A stretch of DNA of 64,000 bases from Eriocheir sinensis. Lineage: Eukaryota > Arthropoda > Malacostraca > Decapoda > Varunidae. The position numbers and the translations under genes were made by a program. Positions 39,739 through 51,757 of this stretch are shown here, in pieces. Below the pieces are notes generated by a model that searched no databases, had not been told where the DNA came from, and saw only the letters and a list, made by a program, of their open reading frames with translations. The DNA is taken from NCBI RefSeq assembly GCF_024679095.1, contig NC_066520.1, positions 17,940,831-18,004,830 on the forward strand, read 5' to 3'. The first letter of the stretch is position 1; the number at the start of each line of letters is the position of its first letter.

Positions 39739-42018
39739 CTACGCTTTCTGGGTCTCCGTGGACTTGGTGTCAGCGCCGGACGACTTATCCTCCTCCTCAT
39801 GGATGCAGAAACCGGGCATCTGCTTCTTGAGGGCCTGGAGGAAGGGGGTAGAGCGAGTTAATAAGTGCACTGTTGAGTATTGCAGCTGCTGGAGATGTGT
39901 TTATTCCTTATTGCTCAGTCAGACCTAACCAAGTGTTATTCTCTGCCTCCTCCACCACCGCCCCCACAAAGCGTGACATAAAGCGATGTAACAAAGATTT
40001 GAGGTTTTCTATCAAAGTAATAACTAACTCAGAGGGTCAGGAAGAAGAGGCTAACGGAAGAGTGTTTCCTTACCAGGCGGAATTTGGGATGGTTGATGGC
40101 GTAGATGATTGGGTTGTAGACGGAGGCGGACTTGGCCAGCAGGGCGGGGAGCATGGAGATGATGGGCGTGATGTTATCCTTGTCGAAGAACAAACCCTGC
40201 CGGAGACGAAGAAAGGGAACAGTGTTAGTGACCTTCAGTGATTGCTGGACAACCAAATCGTCCTCACTGGTTAGGGAAAGACAAAAGTTGAAGATATCCT
40301 AATGACGATTAAGCAATGGATATGGGCAGATCATATTCATCAGGTGTTCATCCGTTTAAATACTTGTGTGTCTTCTGTACCTAGTTGTGGAACTCATCTA
40401 TATCCCTTGTCACAAATGGACAGGCAAGGGAATAAAATAGTACTCTGGATAACTTGAACTCTTTGTCCGTGCACTCAGGTTAGTCACTCGTCTTCAGCAC
40501 TAAGCGACGGTGTTGAGCTGTTCTTTACCGAGGGTGACTCTACTACAGATGTAAAAACAAATGAACAGGCAAGATAAAAAAAATAATATTCCGAGCGTCT
40601 GTTCCCTTGTCTGCTTAGGTTAATCACTCATCCTCAGCACTAAGCGTTTATCTGTTGAAAACCGATGTAAAAACAAATTACTCATACCTGCACAACAACG
40701 GAGGCGTAAGGCGTCCAGCAGATGAGCCAGAGAGCCACGTTCGTCATGGCCACCTTGGCGATGCGAACCTCGGCGGACTGGGCGTTGGCCTCAGCGTTGG
40801 ACCTGAGGTTGGAGACGTTCATCTTCTTGGCCTGATCCCTCATGGCCTTCTCGTGAGCAACGATGGCCTTCACGATGAACATGTAGGCGAACACAATGAT
40901 GAAAAGAGGGATGCAATAGTCGAAGAAGAAGATGCAGATGCCAAAGGACCGAAGGTTCCAGTCCCGGGTGAGGTAATCAAAGGAGCAAGAGTCCAGGATG
41001 CCTGCAAAAAAAAACTTCGTCAGGATCTCCCAGGCGATACATGCCATTCCAACAGAAGGGAGACCTATGCAAGAGTCCTCAACCAAACATTCGCACTTCC
41101 ACTTGACTAAAACAAAGAAACTTGACCTTACGCTACAATGTCTTCCTGTGATTTTGGCATTTTACAGCAAATACATTCGTTCTGCTTACCCTCAGGGATG
41201 TACTTTCCCCAGCCAAAGAAGGGAGGGATGGACCAGCCGACTGCGTAGGTCCAGGAGAAGAGAATGAACATGAACGCCTTGCCGGTGGTCAAGGGGCTTC
41301 CGCCCACGCCGTTCACGATCACATTGTAGCGATCGTACGAGATGAACACGAGAGACCAGATGGAGCACAGACCGGTGATGGAACCTGGAAACAATTGAGT
41401 GATATAAAGATAGTAACTGAATATTTATCTTTATACATTGCAGGAACGTGTTTCAAGACCAACAATGTCTGAAGACTTACCCAGGCAGGCGTATAATTCA
41501 CAGAAGAATGGACTGAACATCCAGACACCGCCGCTGAAGCAGTTGTAGGCGAAGAATGGGAACTGTGAGATCATCATGCACATGTCGCTGAAGGCAAGGT
41601 TGGCGACGAGGAAATTGGCTGGACTCTTCAGATTCTTATTCTTCATGAATAGCAACAACACCATACCGTTGCCTGGTTAGAGAAGGGGAGGAAAAGGCCG
41701 TGAGAGGGTGAGTGGTTGACAGAGTGGACACCATCATGCATATGGACATACACATATACACTGTCCAGCAGAAAACCTCAAGGACTCACCGAACAGGGAG
41801 ATGGCGCCGAGGAAGAGGTAGACAACCCCCATAAGGTAGTGCCACATGGGGTTGACGGGAGGGAACTTTTCCCAGTGAGGATGAACCATGTGCTTAATAT
41901 GTTCGGGAACGAAATCAGTGAGAGATACGCCCTCGGGATAACCGAAATTATATCCTCCGCTTGAGCCGTACGCCATAGCCTGAGGGCCCGTAGCGTTAAG
42001 CACCATTGCAGCGGCCAT
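39739..42018 (-). CDS. visual opsin, middle/long-wavelength clade, six coding exons
   Basis: Coding exons: 42018-41790, 41672-41481, 41384-41190, 41001-40688, 40196-40074, 39834-39739; 1149 nt, 382 aa, all GT-AG and in frame. This is a Gq-type rhabdomeric photopigment apoprotein for the photoreceptor membrane. Landmarks: N-glycosylation site Asn8; FGNGMV in TM1; NLAFSD in TM2; Cys134 and Cys211 for the conserved disulfide; Tyr137 at the vertebrate E113 site; Glu205 at the E181 counterion site; DRY at 158-160; CWTPY in TM6; retinal-binding Lys332 in LLAKSASVYNPIIY; NPIIY 338-342; HPKFR 346-350; a Ser/Thr/Glu-rich C-terminus ending in QKA. ICL3 (AKKMNVSNLRS ... SAEVRIAK) is of the Gq-coupled arthropod type. 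An upstream non-coding exon is at about 42529-42413. The gene is intact. Exact spectral class is inferred only from overall resemblance to decapod opsins. Confidence 0.96.
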
Positions 42019-42056
42019 CTTTTGTATCTGAAAAGAACCCCAAATCAATGTTAGGT

Positions 42057-42353
42057 TTATGAAGCTCCCAATAAATATGATAGAAGTGATACTCTTGGAA
42101 ATAGTCAATGCAATGAAGAGTTATGTTACTTAGGATATCCGTGCAACACAAAAAGAAAGCTTATAGACTTATTTCATGCAACACATTGAAGATGAAAACA
42201 ACAAAAAGAAAGGCAAGGCAGAGAAGAGGTTTACGAAGCTCCCACTGAATTTGATACAAGTGATGCTCATGGAAATACTCATGCAATGAAGAGTTATGTT
42301 ACTGACGATATCCCATGCAACAAAAAAGAGATCTCAAAACTATTTCAGGCAAT
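42057..42353. repeat. direct duplication within opsin intron 1
   Basis: GAAGCTCCCAMTRAATWTGA and GCAATGAAGAGTTATGTTAC occur in two copies about 180 bp apart, diverged by about 15 percent. Confidence 0.85.
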
Positions 42354-42412
42354 ACAAGGACCATGATCATCAAAAACAGAAAGGTAAGGTCAAGAAGAGC
42401 CAGCAGCGTTAC

Positions 42413-42529
42413 CTGGGTGGTTCTCGAACTTTTCTTAGGCTGACACTCTTCGTTGCAGTCGTCGAATGTTCTCGAAGAGATCTTGCTTAGGGAGGGGGAA
42501 GCAGCCTGTGTGAGGGACTGGTCGACACT
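42413..42529 (-). other. opsin 5' UTR exon (predicted)
   Basis: Begins at a CAGT initiator (A at 42529) 30 nt after the TATA box and ends CCACCCAG before donor GTAACG (42412). The matching acceptor TTCTTTTCAG lies just before the coding exon (first base 42027). Confidence 0.6.
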
Positions 42530-42552
42530 GGGCTCTCTCCTTACCGCTCATC

Positions 42553-42607
42553 ATTTATAATCCTCGCCACAACTTTACGTAACTCTCCTCATCTCGTTAG
42601 CGCTAAC
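42553..42607 (-). promoter_or_regulatory. opsin core promoter: TATA box and upstream palindrome
   Basis: TATAAAT occupies 42559-42553 on the minus strand. Thirty-six bp further upstream is a perfect 12-bp palindrome, GTTAGCGCTAAC (42596-42607). Fly rhodopsin promoters carry a palindromic homeodomain site (RCSI) just upstream of TATA; position and symmetry fit, although the core is GCGC rather than the usual AT-rich spacer. Confidence 0.5.
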
Positions 42608-42609
42608 AG

Positions 42610-43740
42610 CTACGTCTTCCCGTCGAAAATCCTAAGAAGCTCACTCCAAGGCTGAGCTTATTTGGTTTCCCTGTTTAGCTGAGGCGGGTGTCATTTCTCA
42701 AGCTCGAGATGCTAAAGTGATCATGAACCTCAACCTCAGTCTGGACAAAAAAATAAATAGGAAAAAAGTGGAAGGCTCTGGGAGTGTGCATGCCTCTCAG
42801 TCTTGTGCCGCCTCACCTTGGATTTCTTTCTTGAGGCACGTCACGGCGAAGTCAGAAACGCTTCATTACCCAACCAGACCAGACCTCGCCCAGTGACCTG
42901 CATTGACGCATTGACTCCTGCATGTATGGTTTCGTTGCCTTCACTTTTAACCCGTCTCTAAATTGCTCTTTGTTTGACGTGTTTATAATGGCGGGACCAA
43001 GTGAAGAAATTAGCAAATTGGTTGATATTGTACCTCATCAGACAAAACGCAATCACACACTTGGTATAAACTAGTGTTAAAACAGGCTAAGATAGTGGCT
43101 GTATCTTCGTCTTCCTAAGGGTTTATTTGACCAAGAACACAGTTAATAAAGATAAATGTGTTGCCTTCGTGAGTATGAACGCTGGCAGACAAAAGTTATA
43201 TTCTTCTACGAGCCAAAACAAAAGGGAAAGTCTTCATAAATTCAGGAAGCAAAGGACTAAGAGGACCATGTTTCAGAAAGGTTCTAATCGGTTTTACAAC
43301 ATTTTGGAGTCTTCGTTCAAGGCGCAGGTTATCGGAATCACTCTGAGGTACAAATATGGTTTTACACAATTTTGCAGTCTTCACTCAAGTCCCGCCTTAT
43401 CGGTGTATCTTTGACTGACTTCCAAATTTGTACACACACATAAACCTAAACCCAAACACACACACACGCATGAGTTTGCCGCCCTGAACACAAAGAACCT
43501 AGCGGGCGCGGTCTCCTCTTTGCCAAACTTCTCAAAGGCTTTATCCTCTCGCTAAGTAACCCTCAAAGTAAACAAGGAAACCAGAGGAGGAGGAGGAGGA
43601 AGACTTTATCCATGTTTTCCTTACAAGATAAACGAACGAAACGAAACGAACTAGACGAATGGTAGATGAAAAAAATCTATACAGTACAAGCTCAAAATTT
43701 CTCCCGTGTGATATTCTCGCTTTAGGGAAGAAGGACACGC
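42610..43740. other. intergenic DNA upstream of opsin
   Basis: Mostly unique. A short duplication (GTTTTACAAYATTTTGSAGTCTTC) is found near 43291 and 43360. No gene recognised. Confidence 0.5.
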
Positions 43741-43850
43741 GAAATTGACCTCTCTTTCGACCACTCATATCTACTTTCTTTATTGGAGCAGTGCTTTGCG
43801 GACTTATCTATTTTTGCCTTTGAGCTGTTTTCTTTACTGTAAAAAAAAAA
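43741..43850 (+). mobile_element. LINE 3' tail copy
   Basis: GAAATTGACCTCTCTTTCG, GGAGCAGTGCTTTGCGG, GCCTTTGAGCTGTTTTC, TTTACTGTAAAAAAAAAA. Confidence 0.75.
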
Positions 43851-43884
43851 GCCAAAAAAAGAAGCTGCGTAGTTGTTCGATACA

Positions 43885-44840
43885 GGTTCTTTATAATAAT
43901 AACATAAGAACGCAGGGGTCTGCAAGAGGCCGGTAGGCCTGTACGAGGCAGCTCCTTTGACCCTAAGCTCCCGTGTATCTAACCCCACCTAATATCGCTG
44001 TCCATGAATTTATCTAGTCTATTTTTGAATGTGACAATTGTATTAGCACTCACCACGTGACTGCTAAGCCTATTCCACTCATCCACCACCCTGTTTGTAA
44101 ACTAATTTTTGCCTGTGTCCCTGTTGAATCTGAATTTATCCAGTTTAAACCCATTACTTCGTGTCCTACCCGGTCCTCTTACCAACAAGTCCTTATGAAT
44201 GTCTCCCTTATTAAAGCCCTTCATCCATTTATAAACCTCGATCATGTCTCCACGCACCCTTCGCCTTTCTAGAGAATGCAAGTTTAACTGTTTGAGTCTT
44301 TCCTCGTATGGCAAGTTTCTCAACCCCTGAATCATCTTAGTCATCCTCCTCTGCACCGATTCTAACATTTTGATATCCATTCTATAGTAAGTTGACCAGA
44401 ACTGAACCGCATAGTCAGGATGAGGTCTAACTAATGCTAAATATAGTTTGAGGAAGACTTCGGGGCTTCTGTTGCTTACGCTTCTTGAAATAAATCCCAG
44501 TACCCTATTAGCTCGATTTCTAGCTTGAATGCATTGTGCCCTTGGACGGAGATCAGAGCTCACTAAGACCCCTAAATCCCTCTCGCACCCAGACCTGCTT
44601 ATGAGAGTATCATTTAAGCAATAGTTATGTGAGGGGTTGTTCCTACCTACACTCAGAATACTGCACTTCCCTACATTGAACTCCATCTGCCATTTATCCG
44701 CCCAGTCATACAATCTGTTGAGTTCACCCTGGAGAATACTAGCGTCCTGATCCGACTCAATTACTCTACCGATCTTGGTATCATCTGCAAATTTACTAAC
44801 ATCACTACTAATTCCTGTATCATCATATTTATCCTCCTAC
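43885..44840 (-). pseudogene. 5'-truncated CR1/Jockey-like LINE with RT C-terminal half
   Basis: Reading from 44840 downward: [16 protein letters not shown] (the catalytic FADD box), DWADKWQMEFNVGKCSILS, EKDLGV-type block, LVRPHPDYAVQFWS, RRMTKMIQGLRNLPYEERL, RGDMIEVYKWMKG, then one in-frame TAG at about 44104 and the last segment VVDEWNRLSS ... FKNRLDKFMDSD. The 3' UTR matches the fragment at 22705-22860 and ends near 43896. The upstream two thirds of ORF2 and all of ORF1 are missing. Apart from the single stop the remaining frame is well kept, suggesting fairly recent insertion. Confidence 0.85.
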
Positions 44841-45105
44841 TCAACCATTACTAGCCCACTACAGCACAAAGGCCTCTCTCAACGCTCTCCACCTCTCTCT
44901 GATGTTAAAACACTCGATCCTGCTCCAGCGAATGCACTAATTTCATCTCTCCATCTGGTTCTTCCTCCCCCGACATCTACAATTTCATCTCTCCATCTGG
45001 TTCTTCCTCCCCCGACATCTACAATTCCTGGGTTGTCACTAGTTGTCCATCTGTTATCAGTTCGACGTGTGTCATCAAGAGAACAGAATGTGACCAAAAA
45101 GTAAA
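44820..45105 (-). mobile_element. LINE ORF2 C-terminal fragment with internal duplication
   Basis: Minus-strand frame gives NPGIVDVGGGRTRWRDEI, repeated once in tandem (unit 54 bp), then a block ending SERGGER. Related to 39000-39420. Which LINE clade it comes from is unclear. Confidence 0.45.
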
Positions 45106-46188
45106 GTTAAATTCAAACCCCAAGGTCTCTTAATACTTCCCTTTCGAAATGCTGTCCTAAACACTTATTATATCCAGCCTACATTTATTCCATTCTCCTC
45201 TACGTCTTAGAATTAATATACGATTTGAAACTTCGGGCTAAATAAAGAGGTCAGCGTCACAAATAAACCTAGCATAGAGTCTGTACTGATCTTTTCCTTC
45301 CCCTTCCAGTCTATGGGCGCCTCCTCTCCCCTCCACTGAGCCGCTTATCACTAGGAAGACAAAGGAGGGAGAGACGGAGCGAGAGGGGTGTCACAGGTTC
45401 TACAGAGACACATGAAGGAAGGTGGTGGCCGCGTGACCCTCCCCGACCCATGTTCTGGCTCATCCATTACATAACCTCTCTGCTTGACGTTAACTGTGGT
45501 GAGCCTGTATACGAAATCTCACGCTGTCTTTAGCCCGTACTTTTCAACATATCGGCACATCAGTTCGTCTGTTTTTCATGGTGTTTTGTGCTCCCTGTTA
45601 TAGTTAAGCATCTCGGCACATCAGTTCGTCTGTTTTAAAAGCTCTCTCGTAGAAGTTCCTGGGATTTTCATGGACTGCTTTGTGATCCCAGCCTCTATAC
45701 AAATAGTTACTTTTTTTTTCTTTAGTATTCCAGCTTTTTTTTAACTTCTCTGGTCTATGTGTGTGATGCTGCGTTTTACTTTTTCCTACTCATTTTATTT
45801 TATTTTCCTTCTCTTTTCTATTTTCCTCCTTTTTTTTATTTTCTAGGGTGTACGTGTGAGATGCTGTTTTACTTTTTTTTCCTCATTTCCAACTAGGGAT
45901 CCAATTTCTCTGTTCTCTGTTCTCTCTTCGCCATCTCCGACGCTGCTCCTCTCGCTCACTCTCTCTCCCCTGCGTCGTCCTTCCTTAACGCGAACGGTTG
46001 CTTAATGAATTTGGATGACTACACCGATGTTTATTTCGCCTTACGCGGAACGGCAAACTCACAAACAGACGGACAGACAGATAGGCAAACACTAACACGC
46101 ACAGACAATTTAAAGAACACAAAATTATCCATCCTGATGATGCAAAATATCCTAGGAATGTTTTATTTTGTACTTTTTTATCCGAGAC

Positions 46189-46190
<2 letters not shown>
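45105..46190. other. intergenic DNA, family B remnant at about 45550-45690
   Basis: GCACATCAGTTCGTCTGTTT occurs twice (about 45557 and 45615). Family B phrases CTCTCTCGTAGAAGTTCCTG and GGGATTTTCATGGACTGCTT follow. T-rich DNA at 45705-45890. No gene. Confidence 0.5.

Positions 46191-46268
<78 letters not shown>
46191..46268. repeat. (CA)n microsatellite
   Basis: Uninterrupted CA run of about 39 units. Confidence 0.97.
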
Positions 46269-46269
<1 letters not shown>

Positions 46270-46869
46270 AATGTCAAAACAGTATCAGGCTCGTTTCACG
46301 GCTGGTAATGATACAGTATAATCTGGCGGGGACAAGTAGGAGATGAGAGAAGGGAAGGGAGGGCGAAGGACGGAGGGAAGACTTCACTACTATTTCCGTC
46401 TCTTCCACTCACTAATAATAGTCAGACAGGGGCAAATGGGGAGAGAGGAGAGGCCTAAGCATCTATTTTTAACACAAGGGGAAGATGGAAAAAAGAGGAG
46501 ACTTCATTGGTATTTTTATCTCTCACTCACGCTGCCACTGTACAACCACGACAGGGCAAAGAGGGGCCTGTGTATGGGATCTTAAGAAGGGAGCTAAGAC
46601 GCTTGAGTAACCATAATCCTGCTCTACCTCTCCCCACCCTTGCTCCCCACCACCACCATCACAACTCTCGACGCACCAGGAACAGTCAGTCTTCTTGGAG
46701 TTAACTCGAAGGACACCTGAGATTATATTCCAGCTGATGCCTTGTTTATATCTTTGAACGTATTATGTAGTTTTATAGGGAGCATTATGGTAGTTATCTT
46801 TGGGTGGGTAAAAGAAGGAGACTAACCGCTAAAGCAGAACAAAAAAATCGACACATCTGCGGCAAACAT

Positions 46870-47145
46870 GAAAAAAAATGGAGTCGGTTGCCATGAAAAC
46901 CTGTGTACATAATTTCGTCTCTTACAAACAACAATAAAAGCTTCATAGACATACAAAGAATAAAAAAAAATGGAGAGTCAGTTGCTGTGAAAACCCGTGT
47001 ATATACTTTCGTCTCTTAAAAACAACAATAAAAGCTTCATAGACATACAAAGAATAAAAAAAATGGAGAGTCAGTTGCTGTGAAAACCCGTGTATATACT
47101 TTCGTCTCTTAAAAACAACAATAAAAGCTTCATAGACTTACAAGG
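46870..47145. repeat. tandem repeat, unit about 93 bp, three copies
   Basis: AACAACAATAAAAGCTTCAT recurs at about 46928, 47021 and 47114, with GAGTCAGTTGCTGTGAAAAC between. Confidence 0.92.
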
Positions 47146-47444
47146 ATCTTCAGTCAAGCCATGTCTAGTGCTGCGAGTTTCAATCACTGCAAATCTTCTT
47201 TTTGTCTGCCCCTGAACACGAGTCTTTTTTACTACTTTGGCTTCCGCGCAGCAGGAAAGACAAGCGTGAGTTTGTTAAAAAAAAATTAAAAAAACGCTGG
47301 TCGCAATAGCCCGAAGAGGATTTAGCGGCGGCAACAAACTGGGATCGTGACCTTCTGGACTCTACACTAGGCGATGCTCAGTTGTTGAGAGCCGTGAAGC
47401 TCCGGATAGATTTTTAAGACCAAGTGTACGGCGAGCTCGACCTC

Positions 47445-47960
47445 CGACAAAGAGTTCCTGATTTTTTTCTTGATAATTGTGGCAGATTTTCTCTAAATAT
47501 GTTACTAGGGCATTTTATCCGTCAAGCTATCGGAAAATTACCTATATGCTATAAGAACTGACACAGCTTTTAACATGAAATAAGAATCAAAAAATAAACA
47601 AAAAATGAATCAAGAAATAAAGAATGATTAGAAATATGAAAATAAGGAATAGACAAAGATATAAGATAGAATAAATAAATAAACAAAATAAAAGTGTAGA
47701 AATGAAATGAAATATAAATAAATACTCCCTTTTTCACACACACACAAAAAAAATAAATCGAAAAGCAAAGATGAATATTAACTCTAGAAACACCTAAACA
47801 TTAACTGTTACTACTCGGAAAAACTGGACTTCCGACAAAAAGTTCCTGATTTTTCTTGGCAGTTAAAGATATTGCTACGCCATTTTATCCGCCAAGATAT
47901 CGTAAAATCACCTACTATATATACTATCAAAACTGACACATCATTTAGCTATTACTACTC
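47445..47960. repeat. two-copy dispersed duplication, about 120 bp each
   Basis: AGTTCCTGATTTTTTTCTTG ... CATTTTATCCGTCAAGCTAT at 47451-47570 is repeated at 47841-47955 with about 12 percent divergence. The DNA between is AT-rich, without genes. Confidence 0.8.
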
Positions 47961-48166
47961 TTGAAGGACAGTAGAAGATATGGAACACGAGGGAAGTTAC
48001 GAGATATTATAATTATGATGGTCAGGAAAGTCGAGCGAAATAACTGAAAACAAAAGACGAAACAAAAAATAATCCACTACATAGCTTTTTTTCCTCTGTC
48101 CCTCTCTTTATCTGTCTTAGCGACGCCTTGATTTACTTCTCGTCGCCGTCTCCGTCGCCGCCTCCC

Positions 48167-50156
48167 TCAGCGCTCGCCGACCCTCACGATGTGCCCCGTC
48201 TGTAGCCTGGCAGCAAGAAGGGGCAGCGGCACGGGCGAGCACGTCTTCAGGCTCTCCTTGGGCACGTTGAACACCCATTGAAGGTACGCATCCAGCTCGC
48301 TTTGCTCTGTAGGGAGTCAGTAAACTTAGAGTAAGTAGGGAGTCAGTGAGCTTAGTCAGTAGGGAGTATTTTCACTTATATTTTCACTCATCTCATTCAC
48401 TCATTCACTAACCTAACCTAACCTAACCTAACCTATTCCCGATCCTTTCTTTTTTCCCATCATCCTTCTACGCACCCTTCTCGTTCCCCTCTAGCGACCC
48501 TTTTACTCCTTCCCTTCCCTCTCTCCCCTTCCTCCTGACGACCCACCTATCCTCGGGTCCACGATGGTGAAGGCGCGGCTCATCTCCTTCACGGTAACAT
48601 CCAAGGCGCCGTAGCCCACCTCCTCCAGCAGCTCCTGTATGTAGGCGTCCTGTTCGTCCCGCGCCTGCTGCACTAACTCTGTCGCCAAGGGAGTGCGCAG
48701 TCCACCCTCTCCCTGCGCCTCGTCAGGGTAAGATACATCAAAGGTCTTTAGCAAGCTCAGGAATGTATGATTAACGTAACTTTATATTCCACACACAAGG
48801 CTCACGGAGAGAGAATTTGAGCCTGCCATCACTGAAACTGTACAAGTGTGTGATTGAGAAGTAAATAAAGCTTAACCCAACTTTATATTCTACACACAAT
48901 GCTCACAAAAAGAGATTTTGAGCCTGCCAACACTGAAAGCTGATAGAAAAGATGCGATTATGTTCTGCGGGTACAAAGTTATGATATGATTTTGTTTTAC
49001 GTGTAGTACAAGTGCGTGTGTGACTGGGATAGAGACAGAAGTAACAGCAGCATGGATAAGAAAAAGCTACCATCAAGAGGACTCAATCAAGAAACTAAGC
49101 AAGAATAGAATTGATAAAAATGTAAGAGATTAAGTGTTTCAAACCGAGTAATTGCCACACGGAATACTTAACCTAGCTACGAAACAGTGGGAATAAAAAA
49201 AGTATAGAAATGCGATAGATTCTGAGATAGTGAGAGTCTTAATCACGGGAAGACACACACATAGATAAGACCCCCCCCCCACACACACACACACACACAC
49301 ACACTCACCTGCTGGAAGAGCGTGTTGTACTTGATGAGGCTCGCGTCCTTGGCGGAGGCGGCTCGACCAGCGATCTCGAGCAGCACCTTCAGCCTCTCCT
49401 CTGTCTTCAGCGGGAACACGGCGCGCAGGGTTTCCTCCAGCGCCGTGCGAGACACCAGCCCCTGCGAGGAAGCGACAGAAAAATAAATAGAATAGAATAG
49501 AATGTTTTAAAGAAAGGAGGGACAGTTTCGGGGGAGAAGAGAATGAGAGGATACAGAAAAGTAAGTAGTGTTTTTAAAGAGAGAAGGGAAAGCAATCATG
49601 GAAAAAAAAGGGAGAGTATATGAAGGAAAGAAAGAATAGAATGAAAAGAAAAAAACTATTTGTAGGAAGAGAATAGGATAAAAAGAAAGTGAGAGAGTGA
49701 GAAAAGGAAATAATATGTTTTAAAGAGAGGAGAGACAGTTCTCGAGGAAAAATATAAGGAAGGGGGAAAGTATAAAAGAAATAAAGAACGAATGAATGAA
49801 TGGAATGAAAAGCAAAGAAATTGACCTCTCTTTCGGCCACTCTTACTTTTATCTGTCGTGGGAGCGGTAAGTAGCGGGCTTTTTTTCTACACTCTTTTTG
49901 TTGCCCTTAAGCCGTCTCCTTTGTTGTAAAAAAAAAAGGGAAAAAACTGCATTGTAGGAAGAGCATGAATGAATATTACGTAAATCAACAGAACAGAAAG
50001 TTAAAAGAAAAACACGAACGCGAAAATATAAACTGCAAAGAAAACAAGAGCATGTCAGTGAAACACACGAATTAGGACGAAGAAATAGTTGAATATCAAG
50101 GGAAGTAGCCAAAGAAAATGGGAAAGTAAAGGGAGACAAGCACAAGGAAGAATGAC

Positions 50157-50230
<74 letters not shown>

Positions 50231-51711
50231 GAAACCCTTGAAAATCCGCAGTGCGTATAAGAAGTCTAAGAGCAACAACTTTTAAATGGCTCAGGAAGAT
50301 AACACAAACCCTCTTTTGGATCAGCTCATTTCTATCATCCGCTTCAGACGTCTTTATAAAGCGCGTGTTTACTTTGGGTTCGCAGCTGCGGGGCTACTGT
50401 TCGGCAAGACTAATAAAAGAAACGTGCCGACCTAGTATGTTAAAGACTTGTAGATTTTACCGATGCTTAAATTTGACTTCTACATGTAACGTTTTCTTCA
50501 GGAGTGTACAGATGATATAGTCAGTCGAGAAAGGTACAGTTAGTTATAAGGAAGTTATTCAGTCAAGAAAGTTAGTCAGTCAAGAAAGAGAGTCAAAAAA
50601 GTTAGTAATTTAAGCAAGGTACAGTCACTCAAAGTTACACTCACACAAGAAATGTACAATCAGTTAGCCAAGAAAGGTACAGTCAGTCAAGAAAGTTATC
50701 AGTCAAGAAAATTACAATCAGTCAAGCAGTTACAAGCAGTCAAGAAAAAAATGCTACCCCAGAGAATGAAGTAAAATGAAAACTAACTATAGTATTGCTA
50801 GGTGAAACTGGCCGGTGGGGTGGTGGGGGCTGTGGGGTCAGACCCGTCCCGCACCCTGCCACGCACTCTCAACACCTCTCGCTTCCTCTCATATGTCAGC
50901 TATCTGCTGCCTTTAATATGAATTTAACTAAATAACTGGATAATCCAATGAGGTCATATAGTGTTAAGATTGTTTCGTTTTTTAGGATAATAACAAAGAT
51001 TCTGTATAAATACCATGATACTTGACAACGTTGGAATTCAACGTTGTCAAGTGTCGTGGTATTTATACAAATAAAAATTATTATCCTAAAAACGAAACAA
51101 TCTTAACACACTATGACCTTATTGGATTATCCAATTATTTAATTAAATTCATTTAGAAGTAGTATATAGCTGATATATGTGAGGAAGCGAGAGATGTTGA
51201 GAGTGTGTGGCAGGGTGCGGGGAGGGGCTGACCCCACAGCCGCCACCACCCCACCGGCCAGCTTCACATGGAAATACTATGCAACAAACACTATTTCCAG
51301 TTAAAAAAAAGGTTCATTCAACCCATTTTCCTCTCATTCTCTAATCTATCATTCATACGGGGGGGCCGAGAAAGAGAAGGAGGAGGAAGAAGATGGATGG
51401 GGGGAGGAGGAGGAACAGAGGGAGGAACATTGAATATATGCAATAAAGGGGAATGAAGAGAAAAAAAACACCACTAAAATGGATAAAGAGTGTGAATGGG
51501 AGAGGAATGAGAAGAGGAGGAGGAGGAGGCGAAGGTGCAGCGTGACATGGAAAAGCACACAGTATAGCTGATCTTTTGGTCTTGGATGGCTTCTTCGCCT
51601 CCTCAGAGTCACACCCCGAAAGCCAGAGTAGTGAGGATGAGATTGTCCCCATCATGTAACTCCTTCATGCTTCGTTACAGGGTATTGGTGACGTATGTGT
51701 GGAGGGGACAG

Positions 51712-51757
<46 letters not shown>

